Below the pieces are notes generated by a model. It had not been told where the DNA came from and ran no database searches. It worked only from the letters and a program-made list of their open reading frames with translations. The translations under genes and the position numbers were made by a program. Positions 53,648 through 62,527 of a stretch of 64,000 bases of DNA are shown piece after piece; within the stretch, counting starts at the first letter, position 1, and each line of letters starts with the position of its first letter. The stretch is from Burkholderiales bacterium (GTDB taxonomy: Bacteria; Pseudomonadota; Gammaproteobacteria; Burkholderiales; Burkholderiaceae_C). The stretch is taken from contig CANJJE010000012.1 of the NCBI GenBank assembly GCA_947474755.1, positions 37,434-101,433 of the forward strand, written 5' to 3'.

Positions 53648-55866
53648 CGGGGAGCTCTCTGCGGTGAGCGGTTGCGCACCTGAGCCAGCGGGCGCTTGCC
53701 CTTGAGCTGACGCTCGATGCCGTCGTTGAGCTGGCGCCGCAATTCGAGCACCGCGTCGAGGTGCCCGTAGACGCCGGGGAATCGCAGGTCCAGCCACAAC
53801 CACAGGGTGACAGCACGCAGGGCCTGTTCCATCCGGTCCAGGCGGCTGTGGCCATCGACGTCTTTCAGGAACCACGGCGTGCCCGCCTTGCCGGTCAACG
53901 CATGGCTGCTGGTCCACTCGAGAAATTCCTGCACCTGGGTGTCGGTGCGGGTGTCGACCGGGGCCTGTGCGCAGGTGAAACGCTCCTTCAGCGTCAGGCC
54001 GGGTGCGCAGCGGTCGAGCTGTTCGGCCAGATCGAGCATCTGATCAAGCTCGGCCACCGCGAAATGCGCGTCGTCGAGCTTGAGCTGTTCGACGAACACA
54101 CCGAGCACCTCGCGCAGCCTGGTCTTGTGCAGGCGCGAGGCAATGGTGTCGACGTGCCAGCCGTTCGGCGCCACCGGCGCCTTGAAGTCGCGCGGGGCGC
54201 GTGGTGTCCTGGGCAGCAGCTCCTTGAGCATTCGCGCGGCCTGTGGCTCGGCGTCCTTCAGCACGCCGACGAAGCCCTCTTCGTGGATGCCGAATCGCCC
54301 CGCACGCCCGGCGATCTGATGGACCTCCGATTCATTGAGTGGTCGGTCGGCGACACCGTCGAACTTGGTCATCGTGCTGAACAGCACGCGGCGGATCGGC
54401 AGGTTCAGTCCCATGCCGATCGCGTCGGTGGCGACCAGGATGTGCGACTCACCCGTGGCGAAACGCTCGGCCTCGCGGCGCCGTACCTCGGGCGGCAGCG
54501 CGCCGTAGATCACCGACACCGGGTGGCCGTTGGCGGCGATCTGGTCGCGCAGCGTCAGCACATCGCGGCGGCTGAACGCGACCACCGCATCGCCCAGCTT
54601 CAGTGCCGAGATGGCAATCGGGTGCGGCAGCAGATCGACATGCTGCTTGCGGTCGAAATGCCGCACGGTGCAGCGCTCTCCGCACAGGCCGAGCAGGTTC
54701 TCGATGGCAGGCACCGCGTAGGCCGAGCAGATGATGATGACCTCGTTGGCCGGCACCGCGACGATGGCCTGTGTCCACGCCCAGCCGCGAGAGGGGTCGA
54801 AGATCATCTGCGCTTCATCGATCACCGCCACGTCGATGGGCTTGTTGGTGCCGACCATCTCGATCGTGCTGGAGACGACTCTCGCGTCATCGGCCGGCAC
54901 GTTCTCCTCGCCGGTCAGCAGTGAGCAGGGCACACCGCGGCCGACCAGTCTGTCGCGGCCTTCGAGGGCCAGCAGGCGCAGCGGCGCCAGATACGCTCCA
55001 TCGTGGGCCTGCGCCAGCCGCTCGAACGCAGCGTGGGTCTTGCCGCTGTTCGGCGGGCCGACGTACAGCGTGACGCTGCGTTGCAGGCGGCGCGCCTTTT
55101 CGAAGGTGTCGGGGTAGCCCTGGAAGGCCAGCTCGCTGTTCAGGCCCTCGATCGTGTCCAGCTCGGCAGCGCGGTGCTCCCAGCGGTCCTGCGCGCGCAT
55201 CAGCGCAGCTTTCAGCTCGGGCAGCGGCTGCGGCGTTGCGCATTCGGACTGCAGGCGCGGCAGCAAGGAGTCGAGGTGGTTCGGCTTGAACGCGCGGCTG
55301 CGCGCCACGAGGCTGTCGAGGTGCGAAATCAGATCTGCCGAGTGCGCAAAGGGCGGTGGTGCACCAAGCGCGACCAGCAGCGCCGCCTTGTCGCCATCGC
55401 GGTAGAAGGACCACACCGCCGCCGCGTCGACCGGCACGCGAAACAGCACCGGCACCCTCCAGCCGGCTTCGGCGAGCGGCAGTGAATGGCTGATCAGCCG
55501 CGTCCAGGCGCCGGCATCGCGCGACACGCCCATCGCTTCCAGGGCGGCGGTGCGTTCCAGCATCAGTGCACGGACATCGGGCCCGTTGCCGACCGCATCG
55601 AGGTGCGCCAGCGCGCTGTCCATCAACTCGGGCGCGATCCAGCGGCTCGGTCTGGCGCCGGCCACCGGCTTCTGGAGCAGCACCAGGCCGAGCTTGTCGA
55701 GGTGCTCCTCGAAGCCCGCGCTGCGTTCGGCAATGAAGTCGCCCGGCTTCACGACCTGTGGCAGCCGATACGCCGCCTGTCGGATGCGCTCGAACTGGGC
55801 TTTGCCGATGTGGGCGGGCAGGCGTGCCGCGTGGCGCGGATTGGGCAGGTTCAGGGTGTCGGACAC
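53644..55866 (-). CDS. Suv3-like ATP-dependent RNA helicase
   Basis: The 740-aa protein has Walker A 'VGPPNSGKTHAAFE' (about 268-281), Walker B-type 'AVIDEAQMIFD' (about 344-354), and motif VI 'QIAGRAGRFG' (about 517-526). This order and spacing matches mitochondrial Suv3-type Ski2-related helicases of the RNA degradosome and their bacterial relatives. It is annotated from a GTG that follows a terminator-like hairpin by three bases, so the exact start is uncertain. It is coupled to the RIO kinase gene downstream. Confidence 0.85.
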   Translation of the reverse strand: MSDTLNLPNPRHAARLPAHIGKAQFERIRQAAYRLPQVVKPGDFIAERSAGFEEHLDKLGLVLLQKPVAGARPSRWIAPELMDSALAHLDAVGNGPDVRALMLERTAALEAMGVSRDAGAWTRLISHSLPLAEAGWRVPVLFRVPVDAAAVWSFYRDGDKAALLVALGAPPPFAHSADLISHLDSLVARSRAFKPNHLDSLLPRLQSECATPQPLPELKAALMRAQDRWEHRAAELDTIEGLNSELAFQGYPDTFEKARRLQRSVTLYVGPPNSGKTHAAFERLAQAHDGAYLAPLRLLALEGRDRLVGRGVPCSLLTGEENVPADDARVVSSTIEMVGTNKPIDVAVIDEAQMIFDPSRGWAWTQAIVAVPANEVIIICSAYAVPAIENLLGLCGERCTVRHFDRKQHVDLLPHPIAISALKLGDAVVAFSRRDVLTLRDQIAANGHPVSVIYGALPPEVRRREAERFATGESHILVATDAIGMGLNLPIRRVLFSTMTKFDGVADRPLNESEVHQIAGRAGRFGIHEEGFVGVLKDAEPQAARMLKELLPRTPRAPRDFKAPVAPNGWHVDTIASRLHKTRLREVLGVFVEQLKLDDAHFAVAELDQMLDLAEQLDRCAPGLTLKERFTCAQAPVDTRTDTQVQEFLEWTSSHALTGKAGTPWFLKDVDGHSRLDRMEQALRAVTLWLWLDLRFPGVYGHLDAVLELRRQLNDGIERQLKGKRPLAQVRNRSPQRAPR

Positions 55867-55868
55867 GT

Positions 55869-55895
55869 AAAAAAGGCCTTGAAGATCAAGGCCTT
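55869..55895 (-). terminator. Terminator-like hairpin at the helicase start
   Basis: A perfect 10-base inverted repeat (AAGGCCTTGA / TCAAGGCCTT, 3-base loop, 55873-55895) is followed on the minus strand by a T-run (55869-55874) ending three bases before the GTG of the helicase gene. It has the form of an intrinsic terminator pointing into that gene. The 3' arm also holds AAGG at 10 bases from the GTG, so the hairpin could also hide a ribosome-binding site. Confidence 0.6.
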
Positions 55896-55998
55896 GGAGG
55901 GACGGCGGAGACGATGGAGGATAGTCGATGGCCGCCGGGTTGGCTGACCTCGGTCCTGCACGAGTCGCCGGCTGCAGCAGGCGCGAAGCGGCCCACTA

Positions 55999-56018
55999 CA
56001 CTGGAACGTTGTCCAGTG
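55999..56018. promoter_or_regulatory. Palindrome upstream of queC
   Basis: CACTGGA and TCCAGTG, perfect 7-base arms with a 6-base spacer, lie 24 bases before the queC ATG, between queC and the divergent helicase gene. It may be an operator or a hairpin in the queC leader. I looked for a preQ1 riboswitch here and did not see its conserved sequence. Confidence 0.4.
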
Positions 56019-56041
56019 CATCAATGTCCGGGAGTGAGGGG

Positions 56042-56758
56042 ATGAGCGGAAGTGAGTCGAAGCGGCCGCCGGCGGTGGTGCTTCTGAGCGGAGGGCTCGA
56101 TTCCTCGACGGTGCTCGCGATCGCGCGCGAGCGTGGCTTCGAGCCCTGCGCGTTGAGCTTTCGCTACGGCCAGCGGCATGCGCATGAGCTGAATGCGGCC
56201 GATGTGATCGTGCGCAGCCAGGGTGTGGGCAAGCATGTCACCGCGCAGATCGATCTGCGCGCCTTCGGTGCCTCGGCGCTGACTGCTGACATCGCCGTTC
56301 CCAAGGACCGCAGCGCCGACGAGATGTCCCATGGCATCCCGATCACCTACGTGCCGGCGCGCAACACCGTGTTCCTGAGCTTCGCGCTGGCATGGGCCGA
56401 GACGCTGGGTTCCACCGACATCTTCATCGGCGTCAATGCACTCGACTACTCCGGCTACCCGGACTGCCGACCCGACTACATCGCGGCCTTCGAGACGATG
56501 GCGAATCTGGCGACGCGCGCCGGTGTCGAAGGCACCCAGCGCCTGAAGATCCACGCGCCGCTGATCGCGCTGAGCAAGGCGCAGATCATCCAGGAGGGTC
56601 TGCGTCTGGGCGTCGACTACGCACAGACCAGCAGCTGCTATGACCCCGGTGCCGATGGGCGGCCGTGCGGTCGCTGCGACTCCTGCGTGCTGCGGGCCAA
56701 GGGCTTTGCCGAGGCAGGGGCACGCGACCCGCTGCTGGTGCGCTTCGGCCTGGTGTGA
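56042..56758 (+). CDS. queC: 7-cyano-7-deazaguanine synthase QueC
   Basis: The 238-aa enzyme has the PP-loop '[13 protein letters not shown]' (about 14-26) and the zinc-binding set Cys199, Cys209, Cys212 and Cys215. It converts 7-carboxy-7-deazaguanine to preQ0 with ATP and ammonia. A GGGAGTGAGGGG stretch precedes the ATG at 56042. The preceding 18 bases from 56024 encode a near copy of the first six residues, so an alternative start exists there. The stop overlaps the queD start. Confidence 0.92.
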   Translation: MSGSESKRPPAVVLLSGGLDSSTVLAIARERGFEPCALSFRYGQRHAHELNAADVIVRSQGVGKHVTAQIDLRAFGASALTADIAVPKDRSADEMSHGIPITYVPARNTVFLSFALAWAETLGSTDIFIGVNALDYSGYPDCRPDYIAAFETMANLATRAGVEGTQRLKIHAPLIALSKAQIIQEGLRLGVDYAQTSSCYDPGADGRPCGRCDSCVLRAKGFAEAGARDPLLVRFGLV

Positions 56759-57867
56759 ACGTGACAACGTCCTTGCCCACACGCACGGTGTTCTGTGCCC
56801 AGGCCGGTTTCGAGGCGGCGCGGCAGATCGATGCATTGCCCGCGGGCCATCCCTCGGGCCGCTTGCATGGCCACGGCTTTGTCGCCAGGCTGCGTTGCGC
56901 GCTGCCCGCAGGTCGGGCGCGCTTCCCGGGTGGCGAAATCGAACTGCTGCGCGACGAACTTCAAACCGGTGTGGCACTGCTCGACCACCGGCTGCTCAAT
57001 GAACAGGTGGCGAACCCGACCGACGCACAGCTGGCGCGCTGGCTGCGCGGCCGGCTCGATCTGTCCGGCCCGGTCGAGCTCGGCGTGCAAAGCACCGCAC
57101 AACGAGGCGCCCAGGTCGATGAATCGGGCCGAGTGACGCTGTGGCGCCGCTATGCATTCCAGTCGGCACACTGGCTGCCGAATGTGCCGCTCGGCCACAA
57201 GTGCGGGAAGATGCATGGTCATGGTTTCGAGGCGGTGCTGCATGTGCGCACGAGCGATGCAAGCGGCGACACCACCCTCAGCCACGATGATCTCGATGCC
57301 ATCTGGGCGCCGCTGCACAGCCAGTTGAACTACGGCTGCCTGAACGATCAGCCCGGCCTCGCCAACCCGACCAGCGAATTGCTCGCGAGCTGGCTGTGGG
57401 AGCGTCTGGCGCCGCAGTTGCCGGGTCTGGCGACCGTCACGGTGTACGAGACCGGCAGTTGCGGTGCGGTGTTCGACGGCGTGCTGCACCGCATCTGGAA
57501 GGAGATGACGCTGGACGCGGCGGTGCAGCTGCGGCAGGCGCCCGACGGCAGCGGCTTGCGCCGACTGCACGGCCACACCTACACGCTGCGCCTGCATCTG
57601 GCGGCCCCGCTCGATGAACTGCTGGGCTGGGCGGTCGATTTCGGAGATGTGAAGTCGGCGTTCAATCCGATCTTCCGGCAGCTCGATCACCAGCCCATCC
57701 ACGAGATTGCAGAGCTCGCCGATGGCGACACCGCCCGCATCGCGAGCTGGATCGCGGAACAGGCGCGCCGTGAATTGCCACAGCTCGACCGGGTCGACCT
57801 GTTCGAAACCCCCGGCTGCGGCGCCATCGTGTCGGTGGGCGATGTGGCACTGACCGGGCCGATGTGA
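56755..57867 (+). CDS. queD: Triple-domain QueD/6-pyruvoyl tetrahydropterin synthase-like protein
   Basis: The 370-aa protein holds three QueD-like domains (about 8-122, 126-245, 246-368). Each keeps a 'HGH' pair (38/40, 154/156, 272/274). Domain 2 alone has all three zinc His (with His139) and the catalytic Cys150 in '[12 protein letters not shown]', plus the pterin-anchoring Glu232. It lacks the Asp-His dyad ('LNYGCLND'). Domains 1 and 3 keep 'LDH' (77-78, 311-312), but lack the Cys and the first zinc His; domain 3 also keeps Glu351. QueD is normally about 120 aa and hexameric. It should make 6-carboxytetrahydropterin from dihydroneopterin triphosphate. The start is a GTG at 56755 or 56761. 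Confidence 0.85.
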   Translation: MNVTTSLPTRTVFCAQAGFEAARQIDALPAGHPSGRLHGHGFVARLRCALPAGRARFPGGEIELLRDELQTGVALLDHRLLNEQVANPTDAQLARWLRGRLDLSGPVELGVQSTAQRGAQVDESGRVTLWRRYAFQSAHWLPNVPLGHKCGKMHGHGFEAVLHVRTSDASGDTTLSHDDLDAIWAPLHSQLNYGCLNDQPGLANPTSELLASWLWERLAPQLPGLATVTVYETGSCGAVFDGVLHRIWKEMTLDAAVQLRQAPDGSGLRRLHGHTYTLRLHLAAPLDELLGWAVDFGDVKSAFNPIFRQLDHQPIHEIAELADGDTARIASWIAEQARRELPQLDRVDLFETPGCGAIVSVGDVALTGPM

Positions 57868-57883
57868 CCATGAGCCTCACGTC

Positions 57884-58519
57884 ATGACTTACGCCGTCAA
57901 GGAGGTCTACTACACGCTGCAAGGCGAGGGTGGCCAGAGCGGACGCGCGGCTGTTTTCTGTCGCTTCGCCGGGTGCAACCTCTGGTCGGGCCGCGAGGCC
58001 GATCGCGCCAGCGCGGTGTGCAGTTTCTGCGATACCGATTTCGTCGGCACCGATGGCCCGGCCGGTGGCAAGTTCGACACGCCGGACGCGCTGGCTGCGC
58101 ATATCGCGCGGCAGTGGCCGCAGGGGCTGCCCGGCAGGCCGCTGGTCGTTTGCACCGGCGGCGAGCCGCTGCTGCAGCTCGACGAGCCACTGGTCGATGC
58201 GCTGCATGCACAGGGCTTCGAAGTCGCCGTCGAAACCAATGGCACGCAGCCCGCGCCTGCGGGGCTGGACTGGATCTGCGTCAGCCCCAAGGCCGAAGCC
58301 CCGCTGGTGCTGACCCGCGGCCACGAGCTGAAGCTGGTGTACCCCCAGCCGGCCGCGCTGCCCGAGCGCTTCGCGGCGCTCGACTTCGAGCACTTTTTCC
58401 TGCAGCCGATGGATGGCCTGGAACAGCGCCGCAACACGCGGCTGGCCATCGACTACTGTCTCGCGCATCCGCAATGGCGGCTCAGCGTGCAGACGCACAA
58501 GACCTTGGGCATCCCCTGA
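57884..58519 (+). CDS. queE: 7-carboxy-7-deazaguanine synthase QueE
   Basis: The 211-aa radical-SAM enzyme has the QueE-type cluster motif Cx14CxxC (Cys31, Cys46, Cys49) in place of Cx3Cx2C, plus '[13 protein letters not shown]' and '[12 protein letters not shown]'. It converts 6-carboxytetrahydropterin to 7-carboxy-7-deazaguanine. It is between queD and queF in the pathway operon. Confidence 0.93.
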   Translation: MTYAVKEVYYTLQGEGGQSGRAAVFCRFAGCNLWSGREADRASAVCSFCDTDFVGTDGPAGGKFDTPDALAAHIARQWPQGLPGRPLVVCTGGEPLLQLDEPLVDALHAQGFEVAVETNGTQPAPAGLDWICVSPKAEAPLVLTRGHELKLVYPQPAALPERFAALDFEHFFLQPMDGLEQRRNTRLAIDYCLAHPQWRLSVQTHKTLGIP

Positions 58520-58542
58520 CTTCCTCTCAACGAGCTTCTGCC

Positions 58543-59025
58543 ATGCCGCGAAACACCAAGAACATCAAAGCCGAACCTGCCGGGCAACGCGCCGCGCCGA
58601 TCAACCCACCGACCGCGCCGTCGAAAGACCTGCACGTCTTCCCCAACCCGGCGACCGAGCGCGATTACGCGATCCAGTTCCAGATCCCCGAGTTCACCTG
58701 CCTGTGCCCGCTGACCGGCCAGCCCGACTACGCGCACTTCGTCATCGACATGGTGGCCGACAAGCTGTGCGTCGAACTGAAGAGCCTGAAGATGTACATG
58801 TGGAGCTTCCGCAACGAAGGCGCCTTCCACGAGAAGGTCACCAACGACATCCTGACCAAGATCGTGGCCGTCACCCAGCCGCGCTATGCCCGCATCACTG
58901 CGCGCTGGTACGTGCGCGGCGGCATCTACACCAATGTGGTGGCCGAGCACCGCAAGAAAGGCTGGAAGCCGGCCACACCGGTGGTGCTGCCGGAGCATCC
59001 TGGCGAGAGCGGCCTGCGCGGCTGA
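58543..59025 (+). CDS. queF: preQ1 synthase QueF (short form)
   Basis: The 160-aa enzyme has the nucleophile Cys55 in '[14 protein letters not shown]', Asp62, and the QueF motif '[17 protein letters not shown]'. It reduces preQ0 to preQ1 with NADPH. Its length fits the short unimodular QueF type. The start at 58543 gives the expected basic N-terminus. It ends the queC-queD-queE-queF series; tgt, queA and queG are not in the window. Confidence 0.93.
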   Translation: MPRNTKNIKAEPAGQRAAPINPPTAPSKDLHVFPNPATERDYAIQFQIPEFTCLCPLTGQPDYAHFVIDMVADKLCVELKSLKMYMWSFRNEGAFHEKVTNDILTKIVAVTQPRYARITARWYVRGGIYTNVVAEHRKKGWKPATPVVLPEHPGESGLRG

Positions 59026-59032
59026 GCGGGTG

Positions 59033-59590
59033 ATGTCTCTCATTCGCGCCCTGTTGGCAGCGCTGTGCCTCTGCGCCTGCGGCACCAGCAGCGCCCTCGT
59101 GCTGCCCGACGGGCTCGCCCTCGATCCACCGGAGTCGATCGATCTGACGCAGCAAATCGTCCCGTCGGTGAACCAGCAGAAGCAGGTGCTCGCGGCGTGG
59201 GACGGCGACACGCTGCGCTACCTGATCACCGTGGAGAAGCTGCCCTCCGACGCGCCGCAACCTCAGGCCTACTTCTACCAACTGGTGGCCGATCTGCGTG
59301 CCGCGGGCACCATCGTCGACACCGGCAAGCGCGGCGAGTACCAGTCAGTCTCGGGCTGGCGCGGCAACTACCTCGTGCTCAAGTCGCATCCAAAGACGCA
59401 GCCGCGCGTTGACCTGACGGTGGCCCACTACGTCACCGACGGCAAGGTCGCCTTCGCGGCATTCGCCCGGCAGATCGGCGCCACGCCAGTCGATCAGCTC
59501 ATCGACGAAACAGTCAGCCTGTTCCAGACGGCTCACCTCGGCATCCCCGAAGTGCCAGCCGCCGAGCCAGCGAGCGCAGGCAAGCCCTAG
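59033..59590 (+). CDS. Exported hypothetical protein
   Basis: The 185-aa protein begins with a signal peptide, possibly a lipoprotein signal ('LLAALCLCACGTSSA'). The rest is a small mixed strand/helix domain with no motif I recognise ('VNQQKQVLAAWDGDTLRY', 'VAHYVTDGKVAFAAFAR'). It starts 7 bases after queF and may be co-transcribed, but nothing else ties it to queuosine synthesis. It is convergent with the ABC permease gene. Confidence 0.6.
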   Translation: MSLIRALLAALCLCACGTSSALVLPDGLALDPPESIDLTQQIVPSVNQQKQVLAAWDGDTLRYLITVEKLPSDAPQPQAYFYQLVADLRAAGTIVDTGKRGEYQSVSGWRGNYLVLKSHPKTQPRVDLTVAHYVTDGKVAFAAFARQIGATPVDQLIDETVSLFQTAHLGIPEVPAAEPASAGKP

Positions 59591-59631
59591 CGCAGTTCTG
59601 AGGAACGGGGCGCGGACAGCGGCGGGCTGTG

Positions 59632-60438
59632 TCAGCGGTGCAGCCAGCGCGCGTGCAGCCAGCGGGCTGCCACATCGAGCGCGTAGCCCAGCGCACCGAT
59701 CAGCACGATGGCAGCCATCAGTTCGTCGTAGGCCAGCCGGTCCCGGGTGTCGAGAATGAAGTAGCCCAGGCCGGCCGACACGCCCAGCATTTCGGCAGGC
59801 ACCAGCACGATCCAGATGATGCCGATGGCCAGCCGCACGCCGGTCAGGATCTGCGCGGTGATGCCGGGCAGCACCACGCGCAGAACGGTTTCGCGACGTG
59901 TGGCCGACAGGCTGCGCGCCAGCAGCAGCCAGTTGGGATCGAGCTGGGCCACGCCGGCGGCGGTATTCAGCAGCATCGGCCACACTGCGGCGAAGGCGAG
60001 CAGGAAATACACCGGCGCGTCGCCCACACCGAGCACCATCACGGCGATCGGCATCCACGACAGTGGCGACACCATGCGCAGGAACTGGAACAGCGGCGTG
60101 GTGCCTTCGGCAAAGCGCCTGGACAAACCGGTCAGCACACCCAGCGGCACGCCGATGGCCACCGCCAGGCCCAGACCGACCGCCACGCGCTGCAAGCTGG
60201 TGACCACGTGGGGCCACAACTCTCCACTGGCCAGCAAGCGAGCCAGCGCCTGCAGCGCGGGCCAGGGTGCGAACGACTCCGCGATGGGGGTGCGCAAGAT
60301 GAGCAACTGCGCACCGATCCACCACAGGACCACGGCCAGCGCGAGGCCGATCCACGGCAGCAGCCGGTGCCAGTGCGGCACCGCCGGTGGCACCGACTCC
60401 ACGGCATCGGCGGGGGCTGCGTTCGCCAAATCGCTCAC
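59632..60438 (-). CDS. ABC transporter permease (nitrate/sulfonate/taurine family)
   Basis: The 268-aa permease has about six spans and the BPD_transp_1 EAA-loop pattern ('GVAQLDPNWLLLARSLSATR' region, about 155-174) typical of SsuC/NrtB/TauC proteins. It should form the membrane channel for the importer with the ATPase encoded at 61727. It is preceded by the substrate-binding protein gene after 10 bases. Confidence 0.87.
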   Translation of the reverse strand: MSDLANAAPADAVESVPPAVPHWHRLLPWIGLALAVVLWWIGAQLLILRTPIAESFAPWPALQALARLLASGELWPHVVTSLQRVAVGLGLAVAIGVPLGVLTGLSRRFAEGTTPLFQFLRMVSPLSWMPIAVMVLGVGDAPVYFLLAFAAVWPMLLNTAAGVAQLDPNWLLLARSLSATRRETVLRVVLPGITAQILTGVRLAIGIIWIVLVPAEMLGVSAGLGYFILDTRDRLAYDELMAAIVLIGALGYALDVAARWLHARWLHR

Positions 60439-60448
60439 GTCGCGCTCC

Positions 60449-61699
60449 TCAAACCTGCACCACTTCCTTGCGCAGCAAGTCGGCGGGCAGGCCGAACACC
60501 TGCGGGCCGCCCACGGCGGTCAGCGACTTGCGCACGAAGCGGTCATCCACCAAATCACCGGCAACGAACTTCGGGTCCAGCGCTTCGAGGAAGCGGGTGT
60601 CGCCCTCGACCTTGGTCTGCCGGATCGCACGCACCAGCTCTTGGGTGTAGCTGGCAAACGGGTACGGCTGGAAGTCGATGCGCCGCTGCGCCCAGCCCTT
60701 GTGACGCACCACGCCGCTGGCTTCGTAGCTGGCGTAGTCGGTGGCCGCCAGCACCTTGGTCAGCGTGCGCAGCGGGTGCGGCGTGTAGCGGCCCTCGCCA
60801 CTGGTTGACAGCAGCCGAGCGGCATCGGTCTGGTTGTCGCGCGTCCACAGCTGCGCCTTCACGATGGCGGTGGTCACGCGCTGCGCCCACTCGGGACGCT
60901 CGACCAGATCGCGCTCGGCCAGGAACGTCACGCAGCAGGCGTGGTTCTTCCAGACGTCGCCCGAAAAGCGCAGCACCTTGCCCACGCCGGCGATCTCGGC
61001 AGCGGCGTTGAAGGGGTCTGCCACGATGAAGCCCGCGATTGAGCCGGCGGCCAGCGCCGACACCATCTCGGCCGGCGGCATCACGATCAGGTTGACCTCG
61101 TTGGGCGCATTCTGGGCGTCGCGTGCGCGCGTCACCGAAACCAGATTGTTGGCGCGCAGCATCTGCTGCAGCAGCACGTTGTGGATCGAGTACCAGAACG
61201 GAATCGCCACCGTGCGCCCCCCAAGTTCGGCCACGCTGTTGATGCTGGGTGCGACCGTCAGCGCCGAGCCGTTGACGTGGTTCCAGGCCACGATCTTGGC
61301 CGGGAACTTCGATCCGTAGCGCACCCACAGCGCAGCCGGGGTCAGCAGGTGGATCACGTTGACCTGGCCCGACACGAAGGCTTCGACGATCTGCGCCCAG
61401 CTGCGAAACAGCCGTGGCGCTTCGGCGCGCAGGCCTTCGGCCTCATACATCTTGCGGCCATGGGCCACGAGCAGCGGCGCGGCATCGGTGATCGGCAGGT
61501 AGCCGATCTTCACAGGCTGGTCATCGCCCTTGAAGGCCTGCGCTCGCGCGTCTCCGGCGCTCAGCAGCGGCGCAGCCACCGCTGCGGTGGCCAGCGCGCC
61601 CAGACGCAACATGTCGCGGCGCGTCAGACCGCAGCCGCAATCCGATGAGGCGCAGATGTGCGCGTAGCGCGAGGCCATGGAGGTGTCGATGACTGTCAT
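60449..61699 (-). CDS. ABC transporter substrate-binding protein (SsuA/NrtA type)
   Basis: The 416-aa protein has a twin-arginine-type signal ('LTRRDMLRLGALATA', about 25-39) followed by a processing region ('SAGDARAQA'). The body has the periplasmic binding fold of nitrate/sulfonate/taurine proteins ('IGYLPITDAAPLLVAHGRKM', 'WNHVNGSALTV'). It should bind a small sulfonate, nitrate-like anion or related compound. Export by Tat would imply folding or cofactor before export. Confidence 0.87.
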   Translation of the reverse strand: MTVIDTSMASRYAHICASSDCGCGLTRRDMLRLGALATAAVAAPLLSAGDARAQAFKGDDQPVKIGYLPITDAAPLLVAHGRKMYEAEGLRAEAPRLFRSWAQIVEAFVSGQVNVIHLLTPAALWVRYGSKFPAKIVAWNHVNGSALTVAPSINSVAELGGRTVAIPFWYSIHNVLLQQMLRANNLVSVTRARDAQNAPNEVNLIVMPPAEMVSALAAGSIAGFIVADPFNAAAEIAGVGKVLRFSGDVWKNHACCVTFLAERDLVERPEWAQRVTTAIVKAQLWTRDNQTDAARLLSTSGEGRYTPHPLRTLTKVLAATDYASYEASGVVRHKGWAQRRIDFQPYPFASYTQELVRAIRQTKVEGDTRFLEALDPKFVAGDLVDDRFVRKSLTAVGGPQVFGLPADLLRKEVVQV

Positions 61700-61726
61700 G
61701 GAAGCTTTCTTCGAGGCGAGGTGGAT

Positions 61727-62527
61727 TCAGGAGTGGCGCAGCGAGTGCAAGGCGGCCAGGATGTCAAGGCGCAGCGCGGTCACTTCGGCAGCATGGTCTT
61801 CGCGCGGGCGCTCGATGGTCACCGACCATTCGTGCAGTACGCGCGCCGGCTGCGCGGGATGCGTGCGCCCCATCAGCAAGATGCGATCGGCCACCAGGAT
61901 GGCCTCGTCGATGTCGTGCGTGACCAGCAGCGCTGCGGTGTGCCAGCGGTGCACCAGTTCAACCAGCAAGGCCTGCATCTCGGCGCGAGTGATTGCATCG
62001 AGCGCCGAAAAAGGCTCGTCGGCCAGCAGCAGCTGCGGTTCGCGCGCCAGGGCGCGGGCCAGTGCCACGCGCTGCGCCATGCCACCCGACAACTGCGCAG
62101 GGTAGAGCTTGTCGTGGCCCGACAGCGACACCGCCTCAAGCGCCTCGCGCACACGCGCCTCAAGCGCGGCCCGGTCGATCTCGGGCTGGTGCGAAAAATC
62201 AAGGCCGAAGCCCACGTTCCCCGCGACGTTGAGCCACGGCAGCAGGCTCGGTTGCTGGAACACCAGCGCCGCCCGGGGGTGGGGCGATGTCAGTGGCTCG
62301 CCCAGAAACTCGACCTCGCCACGGGTCGGCTCGGCGAGCTTGGCGAGCACGCGCAGCAGCGATGACTTGCCACAACCACTGCCGCCGAGCAGCGCGACGA
62401 TTTCGCGTGGGCGCACGTCGAGCGACACCGACTCGAAGATGGGTTGGCCCTTGCCGTACGCAAAAGCCAGATCGCGACCGCTCAGTGCGTACGGCGCCGT
62501 CGGCGTCGCTTCGACCCTGGCGTGCAT
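61727..62527 (-). CDS. ABC transporter ATP-binding protein (SsuB/NrtD type)
   Basis: The 266-aa ATPase has Walker A 'LGGSGCGKSSLLR' (about 47-59), signature 'LSGGMAQRVALARAL' and Walker B 'LLLADEPFSALDA'. It fits nitrate/sulfonate/taurine importers and heads the three-gene minus-strand operon. The ATG at 62527 is preferred over the GTG one codon earlier. The upstream region holds the GCAAAGA palindrome. Confidence 0.9.
   Translation of the reverse strand: MHARVEATPTAPYALSGRDLAFAYGKGQPIFESVSLDVRPREIVALLGGSGCGKSSLLRVLAKLAEPTRGEVEFLGEPLTSPHPRAALVFQQPSLLPWLNVAGNVGFGLDFSHQPEIDRAALEARVREALEAVSLSGHDKLYPAQLSGGMAQRVALARALAREPQLLLADEPFSALDAITRAEMQALLVELVHRWHTAALLVTHDIDEAILVADRILLMGRTHPAQPARVLHEWSVTIERPREDHAAEVTALRLDILAALHSLRHS

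Noticed and set aside
55897..56041. Possible preQ1 riboswitch ahead of queC
   Set aside because: The conserved short A-rich aptamer tail and paired core of preQ1-I were not found; only a simple palindrome is seen.
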